Assembly (NCBI GenBank): GCA_902362805.1
Contig: CABIXY010000002.1
Span: forward strand, 620,001-684,000
Reading direction: 5' to 3'
Source of the DNA: Eubacteriaceae bacterium
GTDB lineage: Bacteria > Bacillota > Clostridia > Peptostreptococcales > Anaerovoracaceae
DNA: 64,000 nucleotides
The position numbers were made by a program, and so were the translations under genes. The first letter of the stretch is position 1, and every line of letters starts with the position of its first letter. The notes under the pieces are model-generated. The model searched no databases. It saw nothing but the letters and a program-made list of their open reading frames with translations, and was not told where the DNA came from. Shown one piece after another: positions 1 to 7,170 of the stretch.

Positions 1-184
1 CAAATACGATAATAATGTTATAAAGATCTATTTCTCTGATGAAACAGGAAAACTTACGGAGCTTGAGAGCACGTCTATCGTCTATGAGACATTATCTCAA
101 GGAGATCAGGCAAAATTTCGTGAGGGAATCAAGGTTGAGAACAGAGATGATCTTAATAGATTAATGATGGATTATGAGAGTTAA
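1..184 (+). CDS. BofC-like protein, C-terminal fragment (5' end outside window)
   Basis: The open frame that enters from the left edge ends at a TAA at 182-184 and gives about 60 residues. It contains KIYFSDETGKLTELES and, near the end, QAKFREGIKVENRDDLNRLM followed by DYES. This layout (a short beta hairpin with Gly-Lys-Leu, then D-Q-x-x-x-x-x-E-G-I-x-V and a leucine-rich helix) is what I recall of the BofC C-terminal domain. BofC is a secreted forespore protein that restrains the SpoIVB protease in Bacillus. The next gene is spoIVB, only 5 bases downstream, which supports the assignment. The N-terminal part and any signal peptide are outside the window, so family membership rests on the tail and on context. 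Confidence 0.6.
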   Translation, partial: KYDNNVIKIYFSDETGKLTELESTSIVYETLSQGDQAKFREGIKVENRDDLNRLMMDYES

Positions 185-189
185 ATTAA

Positions 190-1242
190 ATGATTGATGT
201 AAATTTTAAAAGTACAAAATTAAAAAACAGACTGAAAAAATGTGCAGTCTTATTTGCAGGCGTCCTGGCTTTCGTCGCGTGTGCAGGTGTGTTGTTCCCT
301 GAAAAATTATCAGTGATTACAGGGTCTGATAATGTAGTATCTGAAAGGGTACTGATTCCGGGCGGGCAGTCTGTCGGTATTCAGATGAATGTAAAAGGCG
401 CTTTGATTGTCGGCGTAGAAAATAATTCAGGACCACAGGTTGGCGATATGATTGTAGCCGTCAATGGGGAAAAAGTAGCAGGACCGGACGATGTGGAGGA
501 AATAGTAGGGGATAAAGGGAAAACGGTGGAAATTACCGTTATGAGGAATAAAAAGCCCATCAACTATGAAATCACACCGTACTATGACAAGTCAAGCAAG
601 GAATATAAATTGGGTTTCTGGATCAAAGAGAAGATTGCCGGCATCGGCACATTGACCTTCTACGATCCGAAAACGAATAAATTCGCTTCTTTGGGCCACG
701 GAATCTATGAACCAGAGACTGGCACCCTTTTACAGACCAAAAACGGTAGTTTACTCAATACAAAGGTCAATCAGATTACAGCAGGATCGAAGGGAACACC
801 AGGTGAAATTGGCGGAATTATTTACAATTTCCAGAGACCGCTGGGATCTATTGAAAAGAACACCGAGTTTGGTATTTATGGGAAAGCTGATAATGCGCAG
901 AGTTTTGAAACCAACGAGCCGATGATAATGGCATCAAAAGAAGAAATTGAAGAGGGCGACGCTTATATTCTGACCACAATTGATGGAACCGAGGTTGAAA
1001 AGTTTAAGATAGAAATTACAAAAATTCATCATCAAAGTTCTGCCGAAAGTAAAGGTTTGGAATTTCAAGTGACGGATAAAAACCTCCTTGCATCATGCGG
1101 CGGCATTATTCAGGGGATGAGCGGCAGCCCAATTATACAAAATAACCGGATTATCGGGGCAGTTACCCATGTTTTTGTAAATAACCCCCAAAAAGGATAT
1201 GGAATTTTCGCCGAATGGATGGTAGAAGAAATAGATAAATAA
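190..1242 (+). CDS. spoIVB: SpoIVB serine peptidase (S55), sigma-K checkpoint protease
   Basis: 350 residues. SpoIVB is made in the forespore, crosses into the intermembrane space and cleaves SpoIVFA, which releases SpoIVFB to process pro-sigma-K. Residues about 17-36 form one membrane segment after a basic start. A PDZ domain covers about 60-130 (GDMIVAVNGEKV). The S55 peptidase domain follows, with His170 in SLGHGIYE, Asp296 in VTDKNLL and the nucleophile Ser311 in GMSGSPI, the same triad order as in the Bacillus enzyme. The ATG at 190 lies only 5 bases after the upstream stop and has just a weak GAGAG before it, so the two genes are probably translated together. Spo0A follows, as is usual in Firmicutes. 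Confidence 0.95.
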   Translation: MIDVNFKSTKLKNRLKKCAVLFAGVLAFVACAGVLFPEKLSVITGSDNVVSERVLIPGGQSVGIQMNVKGALIVGVENNSGPQVGDMIVAVNGEKVAGPDDVEEIVGDKGKTVEITVMRNKKPINYEITPYYDKSSKEYKLGFWIKEKIAGIGTLTFYDPKTNKFASLGHGIYEPETGTLLQTKNGSLLNTKVNQITAGSKGTPGEIGGIIYNFQRPLGSIEKNTEFGIYGKADNAQSFETNEPMIMASKEEIEEGDAYILTTIDGTEVEKFKIEITKIHHQSSAESKGLEFQVTDKNLLASCGGIIQGMSGSPIIQNNRIIGAVTHVFVNNPQKGYGIFAEWMVEEIDK

Positions 1243-1250
1243 TGGTATCC

Positions 1251-1257
1251 TGTCGAA
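1251..1257 (+). promoter_or_regulatory. Possible Spo0A box upstream of spo0A
   Basis: TGTCGAA matches the core of the Spo0A-P recognition sequence. It lies 133 bases before the chosen spo0A start, just after the spoIVB stop. A related GTGCGAA follows 10 bases later. Autoregulation of spo0A is known in Bacillus. A 7-base match is weak evidence on its own. Confidence 0.35.
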
Positions 1258-1389
1258 TTTGTGCGAATTTGTAGTAATTTAAAAACAAATTGCGATAAAT
1301 ACATGCAGAAAAATAGTGGAATTCATTGTAAAATAATATCATAAGAAAATGAATTTTCTTGAAAAATGTCCCGAGGGAGGATTATGCGT

Positions 1390-2196
1390 ATGGGAAAAAT
1401 TAAGTTAGGAATTGTTGACGACAACAAAGACTTCTGTGAGGTGCTGCAAAATTATTTTGGGCAGCAGAATGACATAGAAGTCTCTTTTGTCGCAGAGGAT
1501 GGTCTGCAGGCTTTAGAGAAGGTCCAGGAGAATGAAATTGATGTGTTGATCCTGGACTTAATCATGCCACATTTGGACGGTATCGGAGTTTTAGAGTCAT
1601 TGAACACGATGGATTTAAAGAAATATCCTCGCGTAGTTATGGTTTCTGCCGTAGGTCAGGACTCTATGATACAACGAGCAGTTGGACTAGGAGCCGAGTA
1701 TTACTTGGTGAAACCAATCAACACAGATGTTTTAGGCAAGAGAGTCAGACAGGTGATGAACAGGGATGGAGGCATTCGTACGAATGCGAACAGCCAGCTG
1801 AATCTTCGAAAATCTACAGTTTATAAAGATATTATTAGAGAAAATGATTTAGAAATTGAGATTACAAATCTGATTCATGAAATCGGTGTTCCTGCTCATA
1901 TTAAAGGATATCAATACTTAAGAGATGCTATAACGATTGTTGTGAACGATATGGACATCTTGTGTGCCGTAACGAAAGAATTATATCCAATGATAGCCAA
2001 AATGAATGATACGACGCCTAGCAGAGTTGAACGAGCCATCAGACATGCGATAGAAGTTGCATGGAATAGGGGAAGAATTGAAACAATAGACGCTTTATTC
2101 GGATATACCGTAAAGAATGATAAAGGTAAACCGACAAACTCAGAGTTTATCGCGATTATTGCAGACAAGCTTAGACTGGAGAGAAAGGTTGGATAA
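1390..2196 (+). CDS. spo0A: Spo0A, master response regulator of sporulation
   Basis: 268 residues from the ATG at 1390, one more than the Bacillus protein. A GGGAGG at 1375-1380 sits 9 bases before this ATG; ATGs at 1384 and upstream are too close to it or lack a site. The receiver domain covers about 1-120 with acidic Asp10 and Asp11, phosphoacceptor Asp56 in [12 protein letters not shown] and Lys108 in VKP, the same numbering as in B. subtilis. The C-terminal effector domain (about 150-268) carries [12 protein letters not shown] and the recognition helix [15 protein letters not shown], close to invariant in Spo0A. It acts in the cytoplasm as the phosphorelay output that activates early sporulation genes and represses abrB-type genes. 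spoIVB lies upstream and a strong terminator closes the unit. Confidence 0.98.
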   Translation: MGKIKLGIVDDNKDFCEVLQNYFGQQNDIEVSFVAEDGLQALEKVQENEIDVLILDLIMPHLDGIGVLESLNTMDLKKYPRVVMVSAVGQDSMIQRAVGLGAEYYLVKPINTDVLGKRVRQVMNRDGGIRTNANSQLNLRKSTVYKDIIRENDLEIEITNLIHEIGVPAHIKGYQYLRDAITIVVNDMDILCAVTKELYPMIAKMNDTTPSRVERAIRHAIEVAWNRGRIETIDALFGYTVKNDKGKPTNSEFIAIIADKLRLERKVG

Positions 2197-2329
2197 ACGT
2201 TAACCCCTAGACGAATTATTTAACCGATTACTTACGAAATACTAAATTTGAAAACAAAGAACCAGGAATTATTATTTAACATAGACCAATACCGGCAATG
2301 CATAAAGTGACATTTATCCATCGCCAATT

Positions 2330-2379
2330 GACAGCTCCTTTCATTTTTTGTGTGGATGAAAGGAGCTGTCTCTTTTTTG
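2330..2379 (+). terminator. Intrinsic terminator after spo0A
   Basis: A perfect 14-bp inverted repeat (GACAGCTCCTTTCA at 2330-2343 and its complement at 2357-2370) has a 13-base loop and is followed by TCTTTTTTG. The stretch 2197-2329 between spo0A and this hairpin holds no gene that I can support. Confidence 0.9.
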
Positions 2380-2423
2380 CCTCGCTGACATCGATAAAAA
2401 TATTGGTTTACATGTGCTATATA

Positions 2424-2452
2424 TTGACTATGAACATGATATGTACTATAAT
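2424..2452 (+). promoter_or_regulatory. SigmaA-type promoter for the DUF896 gene
   Basis: TTGACT at 2424-2429, a 17-base spacer and TATAAT at 2447-2452. The predicted start of transcription is near 2459, which leaves a leader of about 120 bases before the gene at 2579. Confidence 0.75.
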
Positions 2453-2578
2453 ACTAGCTGTTAATTTATGAATTGTCACAGTGAGAATTCATCTGATATC
2501 TTACGAGGACTGGAACACATCGCGATTTGTTTGAAAAATACCATCAAAGCCGATTCACATGAAACATGGAGGAATTTT

Positions 2579-2818
2579 ATGATAACGGAAGAAAAGATAG
2601 AGAGAATAAATGCGCTGGCTCGAAAATCGAAAACGGCAGAAGGCCTTACAGAAGAAGAAAAGGCGGAACAGCAGATTCTGCGGCGGGAATACATTGATTC
2701 TTTCAAAGCAAATTTGCGCTCTCAATTAGAACAAATTGAGTTCGTAGAAGATGTAGAAGAAGCAGAAGGACGCAAAAAAGGCGATTATGTCGTGGAAATT
2801 GAAGAAAATTTAAATTAA
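2579..2818 (+). CDS. DUF896 / YnzC family small protein
   Basis: 79 residues from the ATG at 2579, preceded by GGAGG at 2569-2573. A longer reading from 2468 lacks a ribosome site and would start almost at the predicted transcription start. The sequence MITEEKIERINALARKSK, then GLTEEEKAEQQILRREY, is the typical DUF896 (UPF0291) pattern: a helical hairpin followed by a less conserved tail. The B. subtilis member YnzC is a small cytoplasmic protein of unclear function, encoded in the LexA-controlled yneA-yneB-ynzC operon. Here it stands alone, far from the yneA-like gene at 36 kb. The acidic tail ends VVEIEENLN. Confidence 0.85.
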   Translation: MITEEKIERINALARKSKTAEGLTEEEKAEQQILRREYIDSFKANLRSQLEQIEFVEDVEEAEGRKKGDYVVEIEENLN

Positions 2819-2826
2819 TTATTAGA

Positions 2827-2866
2827 AAAGAGCAGAATTTTACAAATTCCGCTCTTTCTTTGTTTT
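2827..2866 (+). terminator. Intrinsic terminator after the DUF896 gene
   Basis: A 14-bp stem with one mismatch (AAAGAGCAGAATTT at 2827-2840, paired with 2844-2857), a 3-base loop and a T-rich tail CTTTGTTTT. Confidence 0.8.
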
Positions 2867-2897
2867 ATGATAGGAGACGGGGAAAGGTGGGATTATT

Positions 2898-3341
2898 ATG
2901 AAAAAAGTATACGCAATAAACGCCTGCGTACTCGTCATCATTTTTTTGACGGCGGGAATCATAGCCAGGCCTAGCGACTATAATGGTGAAATGAAAAATC
3001 TGATTTCACAGAGAACGGAAGTTTTGAATGAATTCTATGATGGCAGTCGAGATTTCGACACATCAAGGGACAAGCTAGAACTCTTAGAATCAGGAAGACT
3101 GTTGAAAACGGATGTTGCAGCTATGAAGGCATATCAATCTACTGATATAGACCAGGTGGTTAACTATAAGATTAAGATAAAATCTTGTAAGAAGACAAGC
3201 TATGGCATCATCAAAGGAAAAGCGGAAATCAGATGGGTTATGAGAAGTGTCAATGATACGAGAGAAGAAAAATATTTGTACTATTTCACAGGGGAAATCA
3301 ATCAAAAAAATACAAAGCTGACACAACTTAAAAAAATTTAA
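2898..3341 (+). CDS. Hypothetical secreted or membrane-anchored protein
   Basis: 147 residues; I do not recognise the family. A basic MKK start is followed by a hydrophobic stretch (about residues 6-23, ACVLVIIFLTAGIIA) that should act as a signal peptide or membrane anchor. The rest is hydrophilic and rich in Lys, Arg and Asp. It appears mixed alpha/beta, ending with alternating strands (GIIKGKAEIRWVMRS, EEKYLYYFTGEI). No lipobox cysteine is visible. The ribosome site is GGAAAGGTGG before the ATG. It lies between two terminated units, so it may be a single-gene transcript. Confidence 0.6.
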   Translation: MKKVYAINACVLVIIFLTAGIIARPSDYNGEMKNLISQRTEVLNEFYDGSRDFDTSRDKLELLESGRLLKTDVAAMKAYQSTDIDQVVNYKIKIKSCKKTSYGIIKGKAEIRWVMRSVNDTREEKYLYYFTGEINQKNTKLTQLKKI

Positions 3342-3377
3342 AAACTTTGTTTTCACTGTTTAATGGCGGTAGATTAT

Positions 3378-3386
3378 TGGTATAAT
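3378..3386 (+). promoter_or_regulatory. Extended -10 promoter for the iscS operon
   Basis: TGGTATAAT, an extended -10 element, lies 44 bases before the iscS start. No good -35 is visible at 17 bases, which is common for extended -10 promoters. Confidence 0.55.
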
Positions 3387-3430
3387 ATAGACTTGAAGAT
3401 TAAATTTAAACATTGAAGGAGCATATTCAC

Positions 3431-4600
3431 ATGAGACAAGTATATTTGGACTATTCAGCGACGACGCCAGTCAAAGAAGAAGTCTTAAACGAAATGATTC
3501 CTTATTTTACAGAAAAATTCGGCAATCCTTCAAGCCTTTATACCATGGGGTTAGAGTCTAAAGAAGCTGTTGACAAAGCAAGAATGCAGGTAGCGCACCT
3601 GATTAATGCCCAGCCAAAGGAAATTTATTTTACTGGCTGCGGAAGTGAGGCAGATAACTGGGCTGTTTTTGGTGTAGCAAACGCATTAAAAGATAAAGGC
3701 AATCACATCATTACGACAAGAATCGAGCATCACGCAATGCTGCATTCCTGTCAGTTTTTAGAGAAAAATGGCTATGAGGTTACATATCTGGATGTGGAAC
3801 CGGACGGCACAGTAAAGCCAGAGACTCTCGAAGCTGCCATCACAGACAAGACCATACTCATCAGTATCATGTTTGTCAACAATGAGGTAGGAACGATAGA
3901 GCCGATTAAAGAATTGGCTCAGATTGCAAAAGAACACAAAATCTTATTCCATACTGATGCAGTACAGGCATTGGCCAATGTCCCTATAGATGTGAAGGAT
4001 CTGGGCATTGATCTGATGAGCATGTCTGCTCACAAGATTTATGGTCCTAAGGGCATCGGCGCATTATATATCAGAAAAGGCTTGCGAATCTCAAACTATA
4101 TTCATGGCGGTGGTCAGGAAATGGGCAAAAGAGCTGGTACCGAAAATATGGCGGGTATTGTAGGTTTTGGCAAGGCTGCAGAAGTGGCAGAAGCCCATTT
4201 TGATGAGCATATCAGCCATTGCAGAGAAGTTAGAGACTATTTGATTGAGAAAGTTTGCAGAGAAATACCTGATGCATTTGTCAACGGAACTATGGAGCAT
4301 AGACATCCTGGAAATGCCAACATTACTTTTAAGTATATCGAGGGGGAATCGATTCTGCTGCTTCTGGATTACAAAGGTATCAGCGTTTCTACAGGATCAG
4401 CCTGTTCATCAAAATCACTGGAACCGTCTCACGTATTATCTGCGCTGGGCGTACCAGTAGAGATGATTCACGGTACAGTGAGATTTACAGTAGGTGATTT
4501 TACAACAAAAGAAGATATTGATTACGTAGTAGAAAATTTAAAAGAAGTTGTGACAAAGCTGAGAGAATTGTCACCGGTAAACAGTGAGAAAGGTTGGTAA
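3431..4600 (+). CDS. iscS: Cysteine desulfurase (IscS/NifS type)
   Basis: 389 residues from the ATG at 3431, nine bases after AAGGAG; the upstream in-frame start overlaps that site. This PLP enzyme of aminotransferase class V removes sulfur from cysteine as a protein persulfide. VYLDYSATTPV opens the protein. The PLP lysine is Lys202 in SMSAHKIYGPKGIG, His100-His101 stack on PLP in RIEHHAML, and the persulfide cysteine is Cys325 in VSTGSACSS, within the long flexible loop of group I desulfurases. The next genes are the scaffold iscU and the tRNA thiouridylase mnmA. This enzyme may therefore feed both Fe-S cluster assembly and 2-thiouridine in tRNA. Confidence 0.96.
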   Translation: MRQVYLDYSATTPVKEEVLNEMIPYFTEKFGNPSSLYTMGLESKEAVDKARMQVAHLINAQPKEIYFTGCGSEADNWAVFGVANALKDKGNHIITTRIEHHAMLHSCQFLEKNGYEVTYLDVEPDGTVKPETLEAAITDKTILISIMFVNNEVGTIEPIKELAQIAKEHKILFHTDAVQALANVPIDVKDLGIDLMSMSAHKIYGPKGIGALYIRKGLRISNYIHGGGQEMGKRAGTENMAGIVGFGKAAEVAEAHFDEHISHCREVRDYLIEKVCREIPDAFVNGTMEHRHPGNANITFKYIEGESILLLLDYKGISVSTGSACSSKSLEPSHVLSALGVPVEMIHGTVRFTVGDFTTKEDIDYVVENLKEVVTKLRELSPVNSEKGW

Positions 4601-4604
4601 GAAA

Positions 4605-5051
4605 ATGGGTTTATATAACGATACAGTGATGGATCATTTCATGAATCCAAGAAACGTAGGAGAGCTTGAGAATCCTGATGGAACTGGCACATATGGCAGC
4701 CCTGTCTGTGGAGATATGATGCAGATTCAGATCAAGGTAAAAGATGATATTATTACTGATGCAAAATTTAAAACTTTTGGGTGCGGCAGTGCCATTGCAT
4801 CTTCCAGCATGGCTACATCTATGATTATCGGAAAATCTATAGATGAGGCATTGGCGATCAGCAATAAGCAGATTATTGAGGAATTAGGCGGACTTCCGGC
4901 AGTGAAAGTACATTGTTCTGTTCTTGCCGACCATGCGATAAAATCAGCTATTTATGATTACGCACAGAAAAATGGTAAGACTTATGAGGGTCTGGAAGGA
5001 TTTGACCCTGATGCAGATGAGGACGATCATGAACAAATTACCTGCGAATAA
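4605..5051 (+). CDS. iscU: Fe-S cluster assembly scaffold (IscU/NifU N-terminal type)
   Basis: 148 residues starting MGLYNDTVMDHFMNPRNVGE. The family builds a [2Fe-2S] or [4Fe-4S] cluster from desulfurase sulfur. The three cluster cysteines are visible in PVCGDMM, FGCGSAIASSS and KVHCSVLADHA, and the conserved Asp follows the first Cys. The acidic tail (DPDADEDDHEQ) is an extension. It follows iscS by 4 bases and overlaps the start of mnmA by 23 bases, so the three genes are translationally coupled. Confidence 0.95.
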   Translation: MGLYNDTVMDHFMNPRNVGELENPDGTGTYGSPVCGDMMQIQIKVKDDIITDAKFKTFGCGSAIASSSMATSMIIGKSIDEALAISNKQIIEELGGLPAVKVHCSVLADHAIKSAIYDYAQKNGKTYEGLEGFDPDADEDDHEQITCE

Positions 5052-6120
5052 AGTTGTATTAGGTTTAAGCGGCGGAGTGGACAGCACTACCGCTGCTTTG
5101 CTGTTGAAAGAAAAAGGGCTCACCGTCATCGGTTTTTATTTTGACGTGCTCGGTACGAACGAAAAAGGTGCAGAAGCAGCAGAACAGCTGGCTCAAAAAC
5201 TGGATATTGATTTTGTCAAAATGAATGTTTCTGACGAATTTGACAAGACCGTGATAAATAACTTCTGCACGGAATATATGCAAGGGCGGACACCCAATCC
5301 GTGTGTTGTCTGCAATCCTAACATTAAATTCAAGAAATTGCTGCAGGTGGCCGAGGAAAAAGGGGCATACTATATTGCGACAGGACATTATGCCAGAATT
5401 TTTCATGACGAGGTAAACAATTTATACTTTATCAGAAGGGGCGCAAATCAAAAGAAGGATCAGTCTTATATGATGTACAGGCTTGGCCAAGAGGTGTTGT
5501 CCAGGCTGATACTGCCTCTAGGAGACTTTGACGATAAAGAAAAGACTAGGAATATTGCCAGAAGTCACGATTTGCCTAATGCAGAGACCGCCGACAGCCA
5601 GGAAATCTGTTTTATTGATGAAGAAAAAGAAAATTATGTGACTTATATCAAAGGAAGAGGCTTGGAGGCAAAAAAAGGGAATTTTGTCGATTCTGACGGC
5701 AATATTCTGGGCGAGCATCGAGGTCTGGTTCATTATACGATTGGCCAGCGTAAGGGACTAGGTATTACCTTTGGAAAACCAGTCTTCGTAACCTCCATTG
5801 ACTCGGAAAAGAACCAGGTTACATTGGGAGATAATGAAGATTTATTCAAACGAGGCGTGATCTCTACAGAAAACTTTTTTGCGGCAAACGCTCAGGAGAA
5901 TCTTCCAGAGGAGTTTGGCGATGAGATTCGTGTGACAGCAAAGATCCGTTATGCCGCAAAACCGGCTCCAGCAACGGTGAGTCAACTGCCAGATGGCAAA
6001 ATTCTAACTGTATTTGATGAACCCCAGCGTGCAGCTACGCCAGGCCAATCAATCGTATTCTACAAAGAGGATTATGTCATCGGCGGCGGTTTTATCGAAT
6101 CTGCATGCAACCCCAAGTAA
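5029..6120 (+). CDS. mnmA: tRNA 2-thiouridylase MnmA
   Basis: 363 residues from the ATG at 5029, preceded by GAGG at 5019-5022 inside the iscU end; an upstream in-frame extension has no ribosome site. MnmA adenylates U34 of Lys, Glu and Gln tRNAs and inserts sulfur. The PP-loop is VLGLSGGVDST (residues 10-20). The catalytic cysteine pair is Cys95 in NPCVVCNPNIKF and Cys194 in DSQEICFI. The C-terminal beta-barrel domain ends with FVIGGGFIE-type strands (YVIGGGFIESA). It is the third gene of the iscS-iscU-mnmA unit, which gives a direct sulfur path from cysteine to tRNA. Confidence 0.96.
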   Translation: MNKLPANKVVLGLSGGVDSTTAALLLKEKGLTVIGFYFDVLGTNEKGAEAAEQLAQKLDIDFVKMNVSDEFDKTVINNFCTEYMQGRTPNPCVVCNPNIKFKKLLQVAEEKGAYYIATGHYARIFHDEVNNLYFIRRGANQKKDQSYMMYRLGQEVLSRLILPLGDFDDKEKTRNIARSHDLPNAETADSQEICFIDEEKENYVTYIKGRGLEAKKGNFVDSDGNILGEHRGLVHYTIGQRKGLGITFGKPVFVTSIDSEKNQVTLGDNEDLFKRGVISTENFFAANAQENLPEEFGDEIRVTAKIRYAAKPAPATVSQLPDGKILTVFDEPQRAATPGQSIVFYKEDYVIGGGFIESACNPK

Positions 6121-6167
6121 AGTAAGAAATTAGTACTAAAGTTTATGAAAATAGTCCTCAAATCATA

Positions 6168-6196
6168 TTGCATATCTTAAATCTTGTCATTATAAT
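6168..6196 (+). promoter_or_regulatory. SigmaA-type promoter for the aldolase gene
   Basis: TTGCAT at 6168-6173, a 17-base spacer and TATAAT at 6191-6196. The predicted transcription start is near 6203, about 55 bases before the ATG at 6259. Confidence 0.7.
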
Positions 6197-6258
6197 AGGT
6201 TAACAGTTTGCATTATGTAAACGAAAATGATATTTAAAAGATTGAGAGGGGATAAATC

Positions 6259-6861
6259 ATGAACAGCATCATTTTGCTGAGCCTAAAAGAGCAGCTTTTG
6301 AAGGCCTCAAAAGAAGTAGGACTTTCAGGGCTCTGCAGACATAAGACTGGAAATCTGAGCGTTATCAACCGAAAGGAACAATATATTATCATCACTCCAT
6401 CGGCTATTTCTAAAGCAAGGCTTGTATTGGCAGATCTGGTAGTCTGCGATTTCGAGGGGAATATTTTGGATAATCCTAACAACAACAAACCCTCCAGTGA
6501 ACTGCCCATGCATATCGCATGTTATAGAAACAGAGGCGATGTGCACTCCGTAGTGCATACCCACTCCACTTATGCAACAGCTTTTGCCGTAAAAGGACTG
6601 GAAATACCACCTGTCGTCACAGAATCCGTATTCTATAACGACAATACGACGGTAATAGGTTATGGTAAACCTGGAAGCGCAGAACTGGCCGAAAAGGTGG
6701 CAGCAGGGATTTCAGACAACAGTGATGTATTGATTTTAGAAAAACATGGCGTCATCGTCATGGGAGAAGCCATCGCCGAAACGATCCTGAAAGCAAAATA
6801 TGTCGAAGAAGTGGCAAAAGTTGCCCTTTTATCCAGCATGTTGAACGAGAATAATCTTTGA
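6259..6861 (+). CDS. Class II aldolase/adducin family protein (fuculose/ribulose-phosphate aldolase type)
   Basis: 200 residues, about the usual length of L-fuculose-1-phosphate aldolases (about 215). Visible family motifs are TGNLS, TPSAI, PSSELPMHIACY with the catalytic glutamate, VVHTHSTYATAF with two zinc histidines, and ILEKHGVIVMG with the third. It should split or epimerise a phosphorylated ketose in a zinc-dependent way. The exact sugar cannot be read from sequence: no kinase or isomerase for fuculose or rhamnulose lies nearby, so the role could be detoxification or salvage, for example of 5-deoxyribose derivatives. GAGGGG precedes the ATG, and the gene has its own promoter. Confidence 0.85.
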   Translation: MNSIILLSLKEQLLKASKEVGLSGLCRHKTGNLSVINRKEQYIIITPSAISKARLVLADLVVCDFEGNILDNPNNNKPSSELPMHIACYRNRGDVHSVVHTHSTYATAFAVKGLEIPPVVTESVFYNDNTTVIGYGKPGSAELAEKVAAGISDNSDVLILEKHGVIVMGEAIAETILKAKYVEEVAKVALLSSMLNENNL

Positions 6862-6910
6862 ATGGATCAGACATACTAAGTCATATCAAATTATGATGGA
6901 GGTGTGGTTA

Positions 6911-7099
6911 ATGAACAAAATTATCAAAGATGCGGTGATGCTGGCAGCTGCAGGTACTGCAGGGTTTTGTGCTTATAAATGGATGTCCCCGACTGATAAG
7001 CAAAAAATCTCTAGGGATGTAAAGCGTACAGTTGAAGATATGGGAGATGTGCGTCATGATATGTCACGCATGGCCGGTACCATCAAAGACACATTCTAA
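6911..7099 (+). CDS. Small membrane-anchored hypothetical protein (YtxH-like)
   Basis: 62 residues from the ATG at 6911, seven bases after GGAGGTG; a start 18 bases upstream would overlap that site. Residues about 7-22 (DAVMLAAAGTAGFCAYKW) form a short hydrophobic segment. The rest is charged and helical (ISRDVKRTVEDMGDVRHDM), resembling short YtxH-type proteins. No function can be assigned. It follows the aldolase by 49 bases and is closed by a strong terminator, so it may be the second gene of that transcript. Confidence 0.6.
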   Translation: MNKIIKDAVMLAAAGTAGFCAYKWMSPTDKQKISRDVKRTVEDMGDVRHDMSRMAGTIKDTF

Positions 7100-7108
7100 G
7101 TTTGATGC

Positions 7109-7140
7109 AAAATAGCGCGTATGCGCTATTTTTGTTTTTT
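7109..7140 (+). terminator. Intrinsic terminator
   Basis: A perfect 10-bp stem (AAAATAGCGC at 7109-7118 with 7123-7132), a 4-base loop GTAT and a T-rich tail TGTTTTTT. Confidence 0.9.
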
Positions 7141-7155
7141 GTATTTCATTTTTTA

Positions 7156-7164
7156 TGGTATACT
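7156..7164 (+). promoter_or_regulatory. Extended -10 promoter directly before the phosphohexomutase gene
   Basis: TGGTATACT is an extended -10 element. A start 7 bases downstream of it falls on 7171, the A of the only plausible ATG. No Shine-Dalgarno sequence lies between, so the mRNA may be leaderless. Confidence 0.5.
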
Positions 7165-7170
7165 AACCAT

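Noticed and set aside
4954..5028. N-terminal extension of MnmA
   Set aside because: These codons overlap iscU in another frame and precede the normal family start, which has its own GAGG.
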